From NCBI RefSeq assembly GCF_013141715.1, contig NZ_WHOA01000206.1:1-64000 (forward strand): DNA of 64,000 bases, read 5' to 3'. The notes below the pieces were generated by a model, which was not told the DNA's origin, did not search any database, and was given only the letters and a program-made list of their open reading frames with translations. The stretch is from Paenibacillus phytorum. GTDB lineage: Bacteria > Bacillota > Bacilli > Paenibacillales > NBRC-103111. Positions 23,651-32,330 of this stretch are shown piece by piece. The translations under genes were made by a program, and so were the position numbers. How positions within the stretch are numbered: the stretch's first letter is position 1; each line of letters opens with the position of its first letter.

Positions 23651-24036
23651 TCTTTCGTTGGAAAATATTCTTTCTGTAACTGATCAAGCTCCTGCAGAGA
23701 GCGTCGGGCCCACGCTTCCATTTCCGACAGCTTACTGATTTGCGTGAGTAGCGCTCTCTTCAGAGAATCTTGGTAATCCGGAATCTGACCTGCATAAGGA
23801 CGTATGGTGGATATAGGCATTAAGGCAATTTCTTGAAATGACAACGCTCGTCGTTGATGAAAAAAAGCTACACTTGGATCCATCGGGTTATGTAAATCCC
23901 CCTGTGTTGGGTGCTCTTTTACAGCCAGAATGCGGACTGCCGCTTTCATCGAACTGCTTACCTCTACAACCTCACCAAAATATGCTCCTGTTTTATACTC
24001 AGCGGTTACGCGATCTCCTATTTGAAAATTACTCAT
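23647..24036 (-). CDS. kapB: KapB-like kinase-associated protein
   Basis: A 129-residue protein that matches B. subtilis KapB along its length. The start (FQIGDRVTAEYKTGAYFGEVVEV), the HPTQGDLHNPMDPSVAFFHQRRALSFQE block and the PDYQDSLKRALLTQISKLSE helix all have close counterparts. KapB is needed for full activity of the sporulation kinase KinB in B. subtilis. No lipoprotein signal is present here despite the historical name. It is the last gene of a three-gene unit with the thioredoxin-like and hypothetical genes. Confidence 0.85.
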   Translation of the reverse strand: MSNFQIGDRVTAEYKTGAYFGEVVEVSSSMKAAVRILAVKEHPTQGDLHNPMDPSVAFFHQRRALSFQEIALMPISTIRPYAGQIPDYQDSLKRALLTQISKLSEMEAWARRSLQELDQLQKEYFPTKD

Positions 24037-24063
24037 TCGTCAACAACTCCATTCTTCTCAAAT

Positions 24064-24384
24064 TCACATGCGGTTAAGTGGCAGCAGTTTAAGATACAGC
24101 TCATCCACCGATTGCATGCGGTATATAAATTCTTTCTCTATTCCCTGTTCTATGATGACTATACATGGTACACTGCTAATTTGCCATTCGCGAGTAATTT
24201 GCGGAAGAAAGTTAATATTGCACTTTACAAGTGGTAACGCAGGCATCATTGTCATAATGATGTCTAACATCCGTTCCGTCACTTTGCATGTACCGCAAAA
24301 AGGTGTATACAAAAAAACAGCGAACGAACCTTCCTGCGAACTGCTTACTCGCTCTAACAGTTCCTGCTCAGTTAATTCCTGCAT
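24064..24384 (-). CDS. Thioredoxin-like protein
   Basis: A 106-residue thioredoxin-fold protein. The redox motif is FCGTCK, close to the N-terminal strand FAVFLYTPFCGTC, so the active-site pair is C-G-T-C rather than C-G-P-C. The cis-proline region is ISSVPCIVII. It is a short, YusE-like member, likely cytoplasmic. I chose the ATG at 24384 with GAGGGAG upstream. It sits between kapB and a hypothetical gene with near-overlapping boundaries, which indicates an operon. Confidence 0.8.
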   Translation of the reverse strand: MQELTEQELLERVSSSQEGSFAVFLYTPFCGTCKVTERMLDIIMTMMPALPLVKCNINFLPQITREWQISSVPCIVIIEQGIEKEFIYRMQSVDELYLKLLPLNRM

Positions 24385-24385
24385 A

Positions 24386-24904
24386 CTAGCTCCCTCTTTC
24401 ATCCAACCAAGCTAAACTATCTACAGCATACGCGATGAGATGAGGGAAATCATCAATCTGACTTTCATCTACTTTGCGTCCGAAGGATAATGTGATTTGA
24501 TTATGATAAGAAATTGGATGTAAGCCATATTCATAGGAAAGTAGCTGAATGACTTGGGGACGCTGCTCCCAAATGGCACCTAATTGCTCTTCGATATAAG
24601 GGCACTCGATATCTGGGTCCTGAACTTTGGTAAAAAGCTTAATGGTCAACGTACAGCCTGGCTTGGCTGTTGGATTTTCTAAAATTTCAGCTGCTAAATC
24701 ACTCAAATGTACATGCAGGTTAATTTCGGCTTTGCTTGGTTTATCGATCATTCGGGCAAATTCAATCGCATAAGTGCGTGACATCGAGGATAGATCAACT
24801 TGATCTTGCCGCCGTGTGATGATAATTTTACCGTCCAAATCCAAGTCATAGACAGCTCCCTCAAGCACAACTTTAATATTGTCATAGATCGTTGGATCAA
24901 ACAT
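24386..24904 (-). CDS. Hypothetical protein
   Basis: A 172-residue soluble protein beginning MFDPTIYDNIKVVLEGAVYDLD. No family was recognised with confidence. It looks alpha/beta, with alternating strands (GKIIITRRQDQVDL, EINLHVHLSDLA, CTLTIKLFTKV) and a C-terminal LIAYAVDSLAWLDER helix. Its stop lies one base before the thioredoxin-like start codon, so the two are cotranscribed and probably coupled. It is the first gene of the unit that ends with kapB. Confidence 0.6.
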   Translation of the reverse strand: MFDPTIYDNIKVVLEGAVYDLDLDGKIIITRRQDQVDLSSMSRTYAIEFARMIDKPSKAEINLHVHLSDLAAEILENPTAKPGCTLTIKLFTKVQDPDIECPYIEEQLGAIWEQRPQVIQLLSYEYGLHPISYHNQITLSFGRKVDESQIDDFPHLIAYAVDSLAWLDERGS

Positions 24905-24976
24905 CCCCTACCCCTTCTTTCATCTTTTCTTAGATTCGATTATACTAAAAGCATACCACGTAAAGAAGGTGTTCCT

Positions 24977-25189
24977 ATGTCAGACAAGCCTGAAGATCAA
25001 ATGGGTGAAGAACAAGGCCCAAAAAAAGTTAGTTTAGCTGACGCCATTAAGCAGAAACTAGCCCAGAAGAAAGCGGATCAAGCCGCTGCACGCGCAAACC
25101 CGAAACAAGCTGGAAACAATAATCAAAGCGGTAAAAGTCAAATGACTAAAAAAGTAAACAATCAACGCCGTCGTACTGGCGGCAGCTAA
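24977..25189 (+). CDS. Small basic, Gln/Asn/Lys-rich protein
   Basis: A 70-residue hydrophilic protein beginning MSDKPEDQ, probably disordered: an acidic start, an ADAIKQKLAQKKADQAAARA helix, then Asn/Gln/Lys/Arg-rich sequence to the end. Its composition recalls small spore- or nucleic-acid-associated proteins, but no family was recognised. The ATG at 24977 has AAGAAGGTG upstream; the longer frame to 24800 lacks signals. A strong bidirectional terminator follows. Confidence 0.6.
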   Translation: MSDKPEDQMGEEQGPKKVSLADAIKQKLAQKKADQAAARANPKQAGNNNQSGKSQMTKKVNNQRRRTGGS

Positions 25190-25207
25190 ACGTCGCTTTG
25201 CGTAGGC

Positions 25208-25243
25208 AAAAGCGCCCTGAGAGTAATACGTCAGGGCGCTTTT
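25208..25243. terminator. Bidirectional intrinsic terminator
   Basis: AAAAGCGCCCTGA (25208-25220) pairs perfectly with TCAGGGCGCTTTT (25231-25243). A and T runs on both sides let it serve the small gene at 24977 and the convergent ABC-F gene at 25253. Confidence 0.9.
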
Positions 25244-25252
25244 CATTTATCA

Positions 25253-26866
25253 TTACGCGTATTGCGCTTCGCGTTGTTTTTGCACATCTTCGCTTTCTAG
25301 GTATTCATCATAGGTGAACATTTTATCGATGAGTCCTTTAGGCGTGATTTCCATAATGCGTGTAGCAATCGTTTGGATGAACTGATGGTCATGGGAGACG
25401 AATAGAATCGTTCCGTCGAAGTCAACAAGACCATTGTTAAGTGCTGTAATGGACTCCAAATCCAAATGGTTCGTAGGCTCATCAAGAATGAGGACATTGG
25501 ATCCGCTTAGCATCATTTTGGAGAACATGCAGCGTACTTTCTCTCCACCCGATAGCACGTTTGCTTTCTTCAGCGCTTCTTCGCCTGAGAACAGCATACG
25601 GCCTAGGAAGCCGCGTAAGAAGGATTCATCTTGGTCTTTGGAGTATTGACGAAGCCAATCCACCAAAGTTAAATCAGAGTTGAAATAGTCTTGGCTGTCT
25701 TTAGGGAAGTAAGCTTGGGAAGTTGTAATCCCCCATGTGTACGTACCTTCATCAGCTTCCATTTCACCCATCAGGATTTTGAAGAGCGTCGTTTTGGCGA
25801 TGCCGTCCGGACCAACAAAGGCAACTTTATCCCCTTTATTGATGGTAAACGATATGTTGTCTAACACTTTTACGCCATCAATCGTTTTGGACAATTTCTC
25901 AACAGCCAACAACTGCTTACCCGCTTCACGCTCACCTTTGAAGTGAATAAACGGATATTTACGGCTTGATGGTCTAATATCTTCAAGAGTAAGCTTCTCG
26001 AGTTGTTTTTTACGGGATGTAGCTTGTTTTGATTTGGAGGCATTCGCGCTAAAGCGTGCGATAAAGGCTTCCAACTCTTTACGTTTTTCTTCCGTTTTCT
26101 TGTTCGCGTCTCTCGTCAAACGAAGTGCCAGTTGGCTGGACTCATACCACCAGTCGTAGTTACCGACATACATTTGAATTTTACCAAAATCAATATCCGC
26201 AATATGCGTACATACTTGGTTCAGGAAGTGACGATCATGGGATACAACGATAACAGTGCCTTCAAAGCGGGAAAGGAAGTTCTCCAGCCAACGAATGGAC
26301 TCTAGGTTCAAATGGTTGGTAGGCTCATCCAGCAGCAAAATATTCGGATTACCGAACAAGGCTTGCGCTAAGAGGACACGTACTTTTTCATTACCATCAA
26401 GGTCTTTCATTTTCGTGTCATGAATAGAAGTCGGGATACCGAGACCGATGAGAAGCTCAGCTGCATCCGATTCCGCCTGCCAGCCATCTAGATCCTGGAA
26501 TTCACCTTCGAGTTCAGCTGCCTTCATGCCATCTTCTTCTGTAAAATCAGCTTTGGCATACAAAGCATCTTTCTCTTCCATAATTTTAAACAAGCGAGCA
26601 TGACCCATCATGACGGTTTTCAACACTTCGATTTCGTCAAACTCGTAATGGTTTTGTTTCAAAACAGCCATTCTTTCACCAGGTGTGATGCTGACTTCGC
26701 CTGTGTTAGGCTCAATTTCACCGGAAAGAATTTTCAGAAAAGTTGATTTACCGGCACCATTTGCTCCGATAAGTCCGTAGCAGTTACCCGGTGTAAATTT
26801 GATGTTGGCGTCCTCGAATAGGGCTCTCTTGCCGTAACGAAGCGTCACGTTATTAACATTAATCAT
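25253..26866 (-). CDS. ykpA: ABC-F family ATPase, YkpA/YbiT-like
   Basis: A 537-residue protein with two ABC ATPase domains and no membrane segments, as in ABC-F ribosome-associated factors. Domain 1 has GANGAGKST near residue 36 and Walker B NILLLDEPTNHLNLES. Domain 2 has a deviating Walker A (GPDGIAKTT, with Ile-Ala in place of Gly-Ser/Gly), and a signature LSGGEKVRCMFSKMML with LILDEPTNHLDLES. The inter-domain linker carries the KKLEKLTLEDIRPSSRKYP stretch typical of YkpA/YbiT. It closely resembles B. subtilis YkpA. Such proteins act on translating ribosomes. Confidence 0.88.
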   Translation of the reverse strand: MINVNNVTLRYGKRALFEDANIKFTPGNCYGLIGANGAGKSTFLKILSGEIEPNTGEVSITPGERMAVLKQNHYEFDEIEVLKTVMMGHARLFKIMEEKDALYAKADFTEEDGMKAAELEGEFQDLDGWQAESDAAELLIGLGIPTSIHDTKMKDLDGNEKVRVLLAQALFGNPNILLLDEPTNHLNLESIRWLENFLSRFEGTVIVVSHDRHFLNQVCTHIADIDFGKIQMYVGNYDWWYESSQLALRLTRDANKKTEEKRKELEAFIARFSANASKSKQATSRKKQLEKLTLEDIRPSSRKYPFIHFKGEREAGKQLLAVEKLSKTIDGVKVLDNISFTINKGDKVAFVGPDGIAKTTLFKILMGEMEADEGTYTWGITTSQAYFPKDSQDYFNSDLTLVDWLRQYSKDQDESFLRGFLGRMLFSGEEALKKANVLSGGEKVRCMFSKMMLSGSNVLILDEPTNHLDLESITALNNGLVDFDGTILFVSHDHQFIQTIATRIMEITPKGLIDKMFTYDEYLESEDVQKQREAQYA

Positions 26867-26911
26867 GTTTAGTACATACCTGCCTTTATAGTAGTTTGTT
26901 CTATCATATCA

Positions 26912-26948
26912 TATATAGGGATCTTTAATCGAAGATTAAAGTCTCTCC
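26912..26948 (-). repeat. Short hairpin repeat module, copy 2
   Basis: On the minus strand GGAGAGACTTTAATC-TTC-GATTAAAGATCCCTATATA keeps the same ends as copies 1 and 4 with a different perfect stem (TTTAATC/GATTAAA). It lies between two ABC-F genes. Confidence 0.78.
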
Positions 26949-26954
26949 TTTTTT

Positions 26955-26984
26955 GGATCCCTAATCGAAGAGCGAAGTCTCTCC
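26955..26984 (-). repeat. Short hairpin repeat module, copy 3 (degenerate)
   Basis: On the minus strand GGAGAGACTTCGC...GATTAGGGATCC keeps the ends of the module but its stem no longer pairs fully. It is tandem to copy 2, six bases away, and abuts the stop codon of the gene at 26984. Confidence 0.6.
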
Positions 26985-28957
26985 TACTTGTTTCGTTCTA
27001 TTTCCTCTAGCAACTCGGATAAATAAGTCCATCTTTCCATCGCCGCTTCCAGATCCAAAGCTGTTTGCTGCTCTTGCTCATACAGCTCGCGAACACGGTC
27101 AAAGTCGCTGCCTGCCGCTTCAATTTGCTTTTTCAAGCTAGCCGCTTTGTCTTCCAGAGAAGCTATCGTACCCTCAATTTCGTCCCATTCCTTCTGTTCT
27201 TTGAACGTTAGCTTCTTAGGACGGTTCGCATTCGATGTGCCCCCTGCTGCTGCAGGACTGCTAATAACGGCTGCTGTAGTTGTGTTGGAACCACCATTAG
27301 ACTTGGCAGAGCTTGCATTGCGTATCAACTCTTTCCGAGTCTGATCAGCTTCTACCTGCTCCTGCTTCTCTTCCAAGTAATCGGAGTAGTTACCAATGTA
27401 AGGCTCGATCTGGCCTTTGCCATCAAAAGCAAATAGATGCGAAACCGTACGATCCAAAAAGTATCGATCATGGGAAACTGTAATAACGGCCCCAGGAAAT
27501 TGATCCAGATAATCTTCCAGTATGGTCAAAGTTTGGATATCCAAGTCGTTGGTCGGCTCATCCAGAAGCAATACGTTCGGTTCTCCCATAAGTGTGCGGA
27601 GCAAATAGAGTCTACGCCGTTCACCACCGGAGAGCTTTCCGATTGGCGACCACTGAAGTGTTGGCGAGAAGAGGAAGCGCTCGAGCATTTGCGACGCCGA
27701 AATGGTCTCACCATCAGCTGTGCGGATCTGCTCCGCAGCCTCCTTGATGTACTCGATGACGCGCATCTTCTCATCCATCTCGACGTTCTCTTGCGTGTAG
27801 TAGGCAAGCTTCACGGTCGTGCCGGTCTCGATCGTCCCGCTATCGGGCTGGATGCGCCCGGCGAGCATGTTCAGCAGCGTCGATTTGCCGCTGCCGTTCG
27901 GACCGATGATGCCGAGGCGATCCCTCGGCATCACGATGTAGCTGAAACCGCTCAGCAGCGGCTTCCCGCTCTCGAAAGCTTTGGTGACGTCTTCCAGCTC
28001 CATCACCTTCTTGCCAAGACGGCTGCCAGCCAGCGCCATGTCAAGCTTCTCCCCGGGACCATCCACCTTGCGGTCCCGCAGTTCCTCGGCGCGCCCAATG
28101 CGCGCCTTCTGTTTGGTCGTGCGCGCCTTCGCGCCGCGACGAAGCCAAGCCAGCTCGCGGCGCAAAAGATTCTGCCGCTTATCTTCGCTGGATGCTTCGG
28201 ACTCCATCCGCTCCGACTTCTTCTCGAGGAACCACTCGTAGTTCCCCTCGTAGCTGTAGATCTTCCCCCGGTCCAGCTCCAGAATGCGGGTGGTTACCCG
28301 CTCTAGGAAGTACCGGTCATGGGTAACGAGCAGCAAGGCTCCGCGCCATTTGCTGAGGAACTCCTCGAGCCAGATGGCCGTCTCGTTATCAATATGGTTC
28401 GTCGGCTCATCGAGGATGAGCAGATCGGCGGGCTGAATGAGAACGCGCGCCATGGCAACGCGTTTGCGCTGACCGCCGGACAGCTGGCCGACGGGCTTGT
28501 CGAACTCGCTGATGCCTAGCTTCATCAGCACGGTTTTGGCCAAGGTGCTGGCTTCCCAGGCACCTTGCTCATCCATGCGCGACTGGGCGCTGAACAGTCG
28601 CGTTTGTTTCTTCTCATTGGAGGCGTCCAGCTCCAACTCAGCAAGCGCAAGCTCATAGTCGCGGAGCGTCTTCATGAGCGGCGTATCGCCGTGGAATACT
28701 TGCTCTAGAACCGTAGAATTCGGATCGAACTCCGGGTTCTGCGGCAAGTATTCCACACGGAAATGGTTCGCGTGCACGAGCTTGCCGCGATCCGCTGTTT
28801 CCAGCCCCGCCAGCAGCTTCAGCAGCGTGGATTTGCCTGTGCCGTTCACGCCAATGAGACCGATGCGCTGCTTCTCGTTCACCGTGAACGAAATATCATC
28901 GAACAGCACCTTGTCGCCGAATGTTTTCGTTATATTGACTGCACTAAGTATATTCAT
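26984..28957 (-). CDS. yfmR: ABC-F family ATPase, YfmR/Uup-like
   Basis: A 657-residue tandem ABC ATPase with a C-terminal extension. Domain 1 has GVNGTGKST, LSGGQRKRVAMARVL and LLILDEPTNHIDNE. Domain 2 has GPNGSGKST, LSGGERRRLYLLRTL and VLLLDEPTNDLDIQ. The last 110 residues, after a Ser/Asn/Ala/Thr-rich hinge, form a coiled coil (EQKEWDEIEGTIASLEDKAASLKKQI) like the DNA/RNA-binding tail of Uup. The domain order matches B. subtilis YfmR, which aids translation of difficult sequences. Its start overlaps the M42 peptidase stop (ATGA). The middle of the gene is unusually GC-rich. Confidence 0.88.
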   Translation of the reverse strand: MNILSAVNITKTFGDKVLFDDISFTVNEKQRIGLIGVNGTGKSTLLKLLAGLETADRGKLVHANHFRVEYLPQNPEFDPNSTVLEQVFHGDTPLMKTLRDYELALAELELDASNEKKQTRLFSAQSRMDEQGAWEASTLAKTVLMKLGISEFDKPVGQLSGGQRKRVAMARVLIQPADLLILDEPTNHIDNETAIWLEEFLSKWRGALLLVTHDRYFLERVTTRILELDRGKIYSYEGNYEWFLEKKSERMESEASSEDKRQNLLRRELAWLRRGAKARTTKQKARIGRAEELRDRKVDGPGEKLDMALAGSRLGKKVMELEDVTKAFESGKPLLSGFSYIVMPRDRLGIIGPNGSGKSTLLNMLAGRIQPDSGTIETGTTVKLAYYTQENVEMDEKMRVIEYIKEAAEQIRTADGETISASQMLERFLFSPTLQWSPIGKLSGGERRRLYLLRTLMGEPNVLLLDEPTNDLDIQTLTILEDYLDQFPGAVITVSHDRYFLDRTVSHLFAFDGKGQIEPYIGNYSDYLEEKQEQVEADQTRKELIRNASSAKSNGGSNTTTAAVISSPAAAGGTSNANRPKKLTFKEQKEWDEIEGTIASLEDKAASLKKQIEAAGSDFDRVRELYEQEQQTALDLEAAMERWTYLSELLEEIERNK

Positions 28958-30003
28958 ACGTGGGCTGGCTCCATGATATAGGCCGCAAGAAGAGCTGCTG
29001 TATTCACTACAGCATCCATATGCGTTCTTTCCATGCTATGTGACGCATGAACACCTGGTCCCACCAATGCAGCACGAATATCGCGTCCGCCTCTAAGCGC
29101 GGCAGAAGCATCTGAACCGTATCGCGGATAAATATCAACGGCATAGCCGATTTCCAGCTTCTCGGCCAGTTCAATCATTTTCGAAGTCATCTGATAATCA
29201 TAAGGACCTGAGGAATCCTTCGCGCAAATCGATACATCACGCTCGCTTCCGCTCAAATCATCACCAAGAGCACCCATATCTACAGCAATAAAATCTGTAA
29301 TATCGTCAGGGATGAAGGAAGAACCATGACCAACCTCTTCATAATTGGAGAAGAACAGCTTGATCGTAAATTCAGGCTTCAAGCCCTCATCTTTGATCAG
29401 CTTTAAAAGCCCAAATAAGGAAGCAACACTCGCTTTATCATCCAAATGACGCGACTTCACGAAGCCATTTTCCTTCACTTGTACGCGCGGATCGAACGAA
29501 ATATAATCCCCCACCCGAATGCCAAGATCTTGTACCTCTTTCTTGGTCTTCACAAGCTCATCAATACGCACTTCCATGTTGGCTTCATCCCGTTTATACT
29601 CTCTGGCGTCTTCATACACATGCACAGATGGCCTCGACGTCAGAATAGTTCCATCATATACGCGTTCATCGCGCGTATGAATTTGAACGTATTCATTTTC
29701 AATAGCGCCCATCATAAAGCCGCCCAATGAAGTGATTTTCAAAGTGCCATTATCTTTGATCGAACGAACCATTGCGCCGAGTGTATCCACGTGTGCAGAA
29801 ATGCCAATGACACGGTCTTGGCTGGTACCTGGTATCGTCACAATACCGCAGCCCTTATTCGTATATGTAAGCTCAAATCCGAGCTTATTCACTTCTTGTT
29901 CAACTTTTTGCATAATGTGGTGCGTGTAACCTGTTGGGCTTGGAGTCCGCAGAAGCAGCTCTAGAATTTCTGTCATATAAGCTTTATTTAAGTTCGTTTT
30001 CAC
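28954..30003 (-). CDS. M42 family metallopeptidase (YtoP/FrvX-like aminopeptidase)
   Basis: A 349-residue dinuclear metallo-aminopeptidase. Metal-binding and catalytic features in order: GISAHVDTLGAMV (first His and Asp), RHLDDKASVASLFG (bridging Asp), FFSNYEEVGHGSS (catalytic Glu pair), DFIAVDMGALG and VGPGVHASHSMERTH near the end. It removes N-terminal residues from peptides in the cytoplasm, usually as a large tetrahedral assembly. It starts with GTG after GGGAGG. It overlaps the following yfmR-like gene by four bases, so the two are cotranscribed. Confidence 0.9.
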   Translation of the reverse strand: MKTNLNKAYMTEILELLLRTPSPTGYTHHIMQKVEQEVNKLGFELTYTNKGCGIVTIPGTSQDRVIGISAHVDTLGAMVRSIKDNGTLKITSLGGFMMGAIENEYVQIHTRDERVYDGTILTSRPSVHVYEDAREYKRDEANMEVRIDELVKTKKEVQDLGIRVGDYISFDPRVQVKENGFVKSRHLDDKASVASLFGLLKLIKDEGLKPEFTIKLFFSNYEEVGHGSSFIPDDITDFIAVDMGALGDDLSGSERDVSICAKDSSGPYDYQMTSKMIELAEKLEIGYAVDIYPRYGSDASAALRGGRDIRAALVGPGVHASHSMERTHMDAVVNTAALLAAYIMEPAHV

Positions 30004-30049
30004 TCGGGATTCCTCCCTTTTCTATTTATTAGTTTTCCTCTAAAGACAT

Positions 30050-30164
30050 GAGAAAACCTCTACCCTCGGCCATTCAAAGATGAGCGACCGCGTTTAGAGG
30101 TAGGTTTTATCGCCAATAAGAAAGCGGTTTTCGTGATCCGAAAACTTATACTTACTTATGTGGT
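30050..30164 (+). repeat. Dispersed repeat, copy B, without the nested module
   Basis: About 115 bases, nearly identical to the outer parts of 14560-14711. It begins AGAAAACCTCTA, contains CATTCAAAGATGAGCGACCG and TAGAGGTAGGTTTT (able to pair back to AAAACCTCTA), then the hairpin GTTTTCG-TGATC-CGAAAAC flanked by ATAAG and CTTAT. The 38-41 base module seen in copy A is absent. It lies between the M42 gene and the Dabb gene. Confidence 0.8.
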
Positions 30165-30168
30165 AAAA

Positions 30169-30246
30169 AACAGTGCAGCCTAGGTTTCAAAAGCAAGTTG
30201 ATGACATAAGTCACAAACGAGTCTCTTCTAGTGATACTACACTGTT
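30169..30246 (-). terminator. Possible terminator with a long loop after the Dabb gene
   Basis: On the minus strand AACAGTGTAG can pair with CTGCACTGTT (one wobble) followed by TTTT. The loop is over 50 bases, so the assignment is tentative. Confidence 0.35.
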
Positions 30247-30268
30247 CCCCTATGTTTTTCAAACTAGA

Positions 30269-30559
30269 TTAGCTTACAAAATCAACACAAATGGACGTTC
30301 CATCAAGAACTGTCTTCATATGGGCCTTCACTTCTTCATGAATGGGATGCGTGTCATATACCTTGAGATCCTCTAAGGAATCGAATTTGGTAATCAAAGC
30401 AATATCATACGAACGTTCCAGATGCAAAATGTCGGTTCCAACTTCGATATGCCGCAGGACCGGGATTTTACCTTCCATGTTCGTAAGTACAGCCTTGGTT
30501 ACTTCAACCGCTTCCGGACTGCGATCTTTGAGCTTAAAAAACACAACGTGAGTTAACAT
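30269..30559 (-). CDS. Dabb family protein (stress-responsive A/B barrel)
   Basis: A 96-residue ferredoxin-like A/B barrel of the Dabb family. The start MLTHVVFFKLKD, the GTDILHLERSYDIALITKFDSLEDLKVYDTHPIHEE block and the final TSICVDFVS strand are diagnostic. Members dimerise and are often stress-associated or work as small cyclases or decarboxylases; no specific role is inferable here. It follows the YfmM-like gene by 13 bases and is surely cotranscribed with it. Confidence 0.88.
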   Translation of the reverse strand: MLTHVVFFKLKDRSPEAVEVTKAVLTNMEGKIPVLRHIEVGTDILHLERSYDIALITKFDSLEDLKVYDTHPIHEEVKAHMKTVLDGTSICVDFVS

Positions 30560-30572
30560 GAATGAAATCCCC

Positions 30573-32129
30573 CTAATTGGTTACTTTTGCAGACCATTCT
30601 TCAACATCCCACACTCTTGTTACCCAACCTTCATAAAATTCAGGTTCGTGACAAACGAGCAGAACGGTACCTTTATATTCTTTCAAAGCCCTTTGAAGCT
30701 CTTCTTTGGCAACAACGTCCAAATGGTTCGTAGGCTCATCGAATAACAACCAGTTACTTTCTCTCATCAGCAGTTTACAAAGCCTTACTTTCGCTTGTTC
30801 ACCACCGCTAAGCTTACCCATAGCACGTGTGATGTGCTCATTTTTGAGCCCGACTCGGGCAAGTGCCCCTCTGACTTCATTCTGAGTCATCGAAGAGAAC
30901 TCGTTCCATACGTCGTCGATCGGTGTCATACTCGGTGCTTTTACCTCTTGTTCAAAATAGGCAGGACTCAAGTAGTCCCCGCGGTATGTTTTGCCGTTGA
31001 AAGGCTCAAGCTTTCCAAGAATCGTTTTGAGAAGTGTAGATTTACCAACACCGTTGCATCCGACAATAGCAATTTTCTCGCCGCGCTCAATCGTTACATT
31101 CATCTTCGGTAAAAGAGGACGATCATAACCGATTTCCAAGTTTTCCGCTTCAAAAACAACTCTGCTGCTTGAACGCGATTCCTTGAACACAAAAGTCGGT
31201 TTCATTGCCGTCTCTGGACGCTCAATTCGGTCAATCTTATCAAGTTGTTTCTCCCGGCTCTTGGCACGGGTTGAAGTTGACGCCCGCGCTTTATTTCGCG
31301 CGATGAAATCTTCTTGCTTTTTAATGTACTCTTGCTGCTTTTCATAAGCATCAATATGCTGTGTTTTGTTCATTTCAGCCATATCCAGGAATTTCTCATA
31401 ATTTGCCGTATAACGTGTCAGCTTCGTGAATTCCAAGTGGTATACTACGTTAACGACTTCATTCATGAATTCAGTGTCATGTGAAATCAACATAAAGGCA
31501 AATGGATAATCTTTAAGGTACATTTTCAACCATTCAATATGTTCAACGTCCAAGTAGTTGGTCGGCTCATCTAAGAGAAGAACAGTCGGTTTCTCCAAAA
31601 GTAGTTTAGCCAAAAGAACTTTCGTCCGCTGTCCACCGCTTAGGGAAGTAACATCACGGTCTAAACCAATGGCATTAAGGCCAAGACCGTTACCCATTTC
31701 TTCGATTTTCACATCCAGCATATAGAAACCGCCGATATCCAAACGCTCTTGAATTTCGCCCATTTGCTCCAGAAGAACCTCAAGCTCTTCCGGTGTGGCA
31801 TCACCCATTTTCTCGGTAATCGTCATCATCTCCTTCTCCGCTTCAAAGAGAGGAAGAAAAGCATCGCGCAAAATATCGCGAATGGTTTTGCCCGGTTCTA
31901 ACACGGAATGCTGGTCCAAATAACCGTAATGAACGCGCGGCGTCCATTCAACCTTACCTGTATCTTTAAGAACTTTTCCGGTTAATATATTCATTAACGT
32001 GGATTTACCCACGCCATTAGCTCCAACAATACCGACACGCTCGCCAGCGAGCAGACGGAAGGAAACATTTTTAAATAACGTACGATCTCCAAAGCTATGG
32101 CTTAAATCTTCAATTGTCAAAAGACTCAT
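30573..32129 (-). CDS. yfmM: ABC-F family ATPase, YfmM-like
   Basis: A 518-residue tandem ABC ATPase, the length of B. subtilis YfmM. Domain 1: GANGVGKSTLMNIL, LSGGQRTKVLLAKLL, VLLLDEPTNYLDVEH. Domain 2: GCNGVGKSTLLKT, LSGGEQAKVRLCKLL, WLLFDEPTNHLDVVAK. The linker (KKQEDFIARNKARASTSTRAKSREKQL) is the basic ABC-F arm that reaches towards the ribosomal peptidyl-transferase centre. No membrane segment is present. It forms a unit with the Dabb gene. It is the third ABC-F gene in 7 kb. Confidence 0.88.
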   Translation of the reverse strand: MSLLTIEDLSHSFGDRTLFKNVSFRLLAGERVGIVGANGVGKSTLMNILTGKVLKDTGKVEWTPRVHYGYLDQHSVLEPGKTIRDILRDAFLPLFEAEKEMMTITEKMGDATPEELEVLLEQMGEIQERLDIGGFYMLDVKIEEMGNGLGLNAIGLDRDVTSLSGGQRTKVLLAKLLLEKPTVLLLDEPTNYLDVEHIEWLKMYLKDYPFAFMLISHDTEFMNEVVNVVYHLEFTKLTRYTANYEKFLDMAEMNKTQHIDAYEKQQEYIKKQEDFIARNKARASTSTRAKSREKQLDKIDRIERPETAMKPTFVFKESRSSSRVVFEAENLEIGYDRPLLPKMNVTIERGEKIAIVGCNGVGKSTLLKTILGKLEPFNGKTYRGDYLSPAYFEQEVKAPSMTPIDDVWNEFSSMTQNEVRGALARVGLKNEHITRAMGKLSGGEQAKVRLCKLLMRESNWLLFDEPTNHLDVVAKEELQRALKEYKGTVLLVCHEPEFYEGWVTRVWDVEEWSAKVTN

Positions 32130-32270
32130 CTCGTAATTCCAAACTCCTGTCTATTTCGAAGATAATCGCACATACTCGCGACTTCTTATTATAACACTGC
32201 TTATGCAAGACAGGAATAGGTAAATTCATCTGGGAAGCGTATTCATTGGCTTTTATACAAATCTATGCAG

Positions 32271-32292
32271 AAAAACGTCCCCCTTGGGACGT
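32271..32292 (-). terminator. Intrinsic terminator at the end of the tad operon
   Basis: On the minus strand ACGTCCC-AAGG-GGGACGT is followed by TTTT. It lies 39 bases after the stop codon of the FHA gene, the last gene of the tad locus. Confidence 0.8.
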
Positions 32293-32330
32293 CGCAGTTA
32301 ATGCCAAATGATAGTGATATTGACTTAATC

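Noticed and set aside
27437..28306. 289-residue plus-strand ORF
   Set aside because: It is antisense to the second half of the YfmR-like ABC-F gene, where high GC keeps other frames open.
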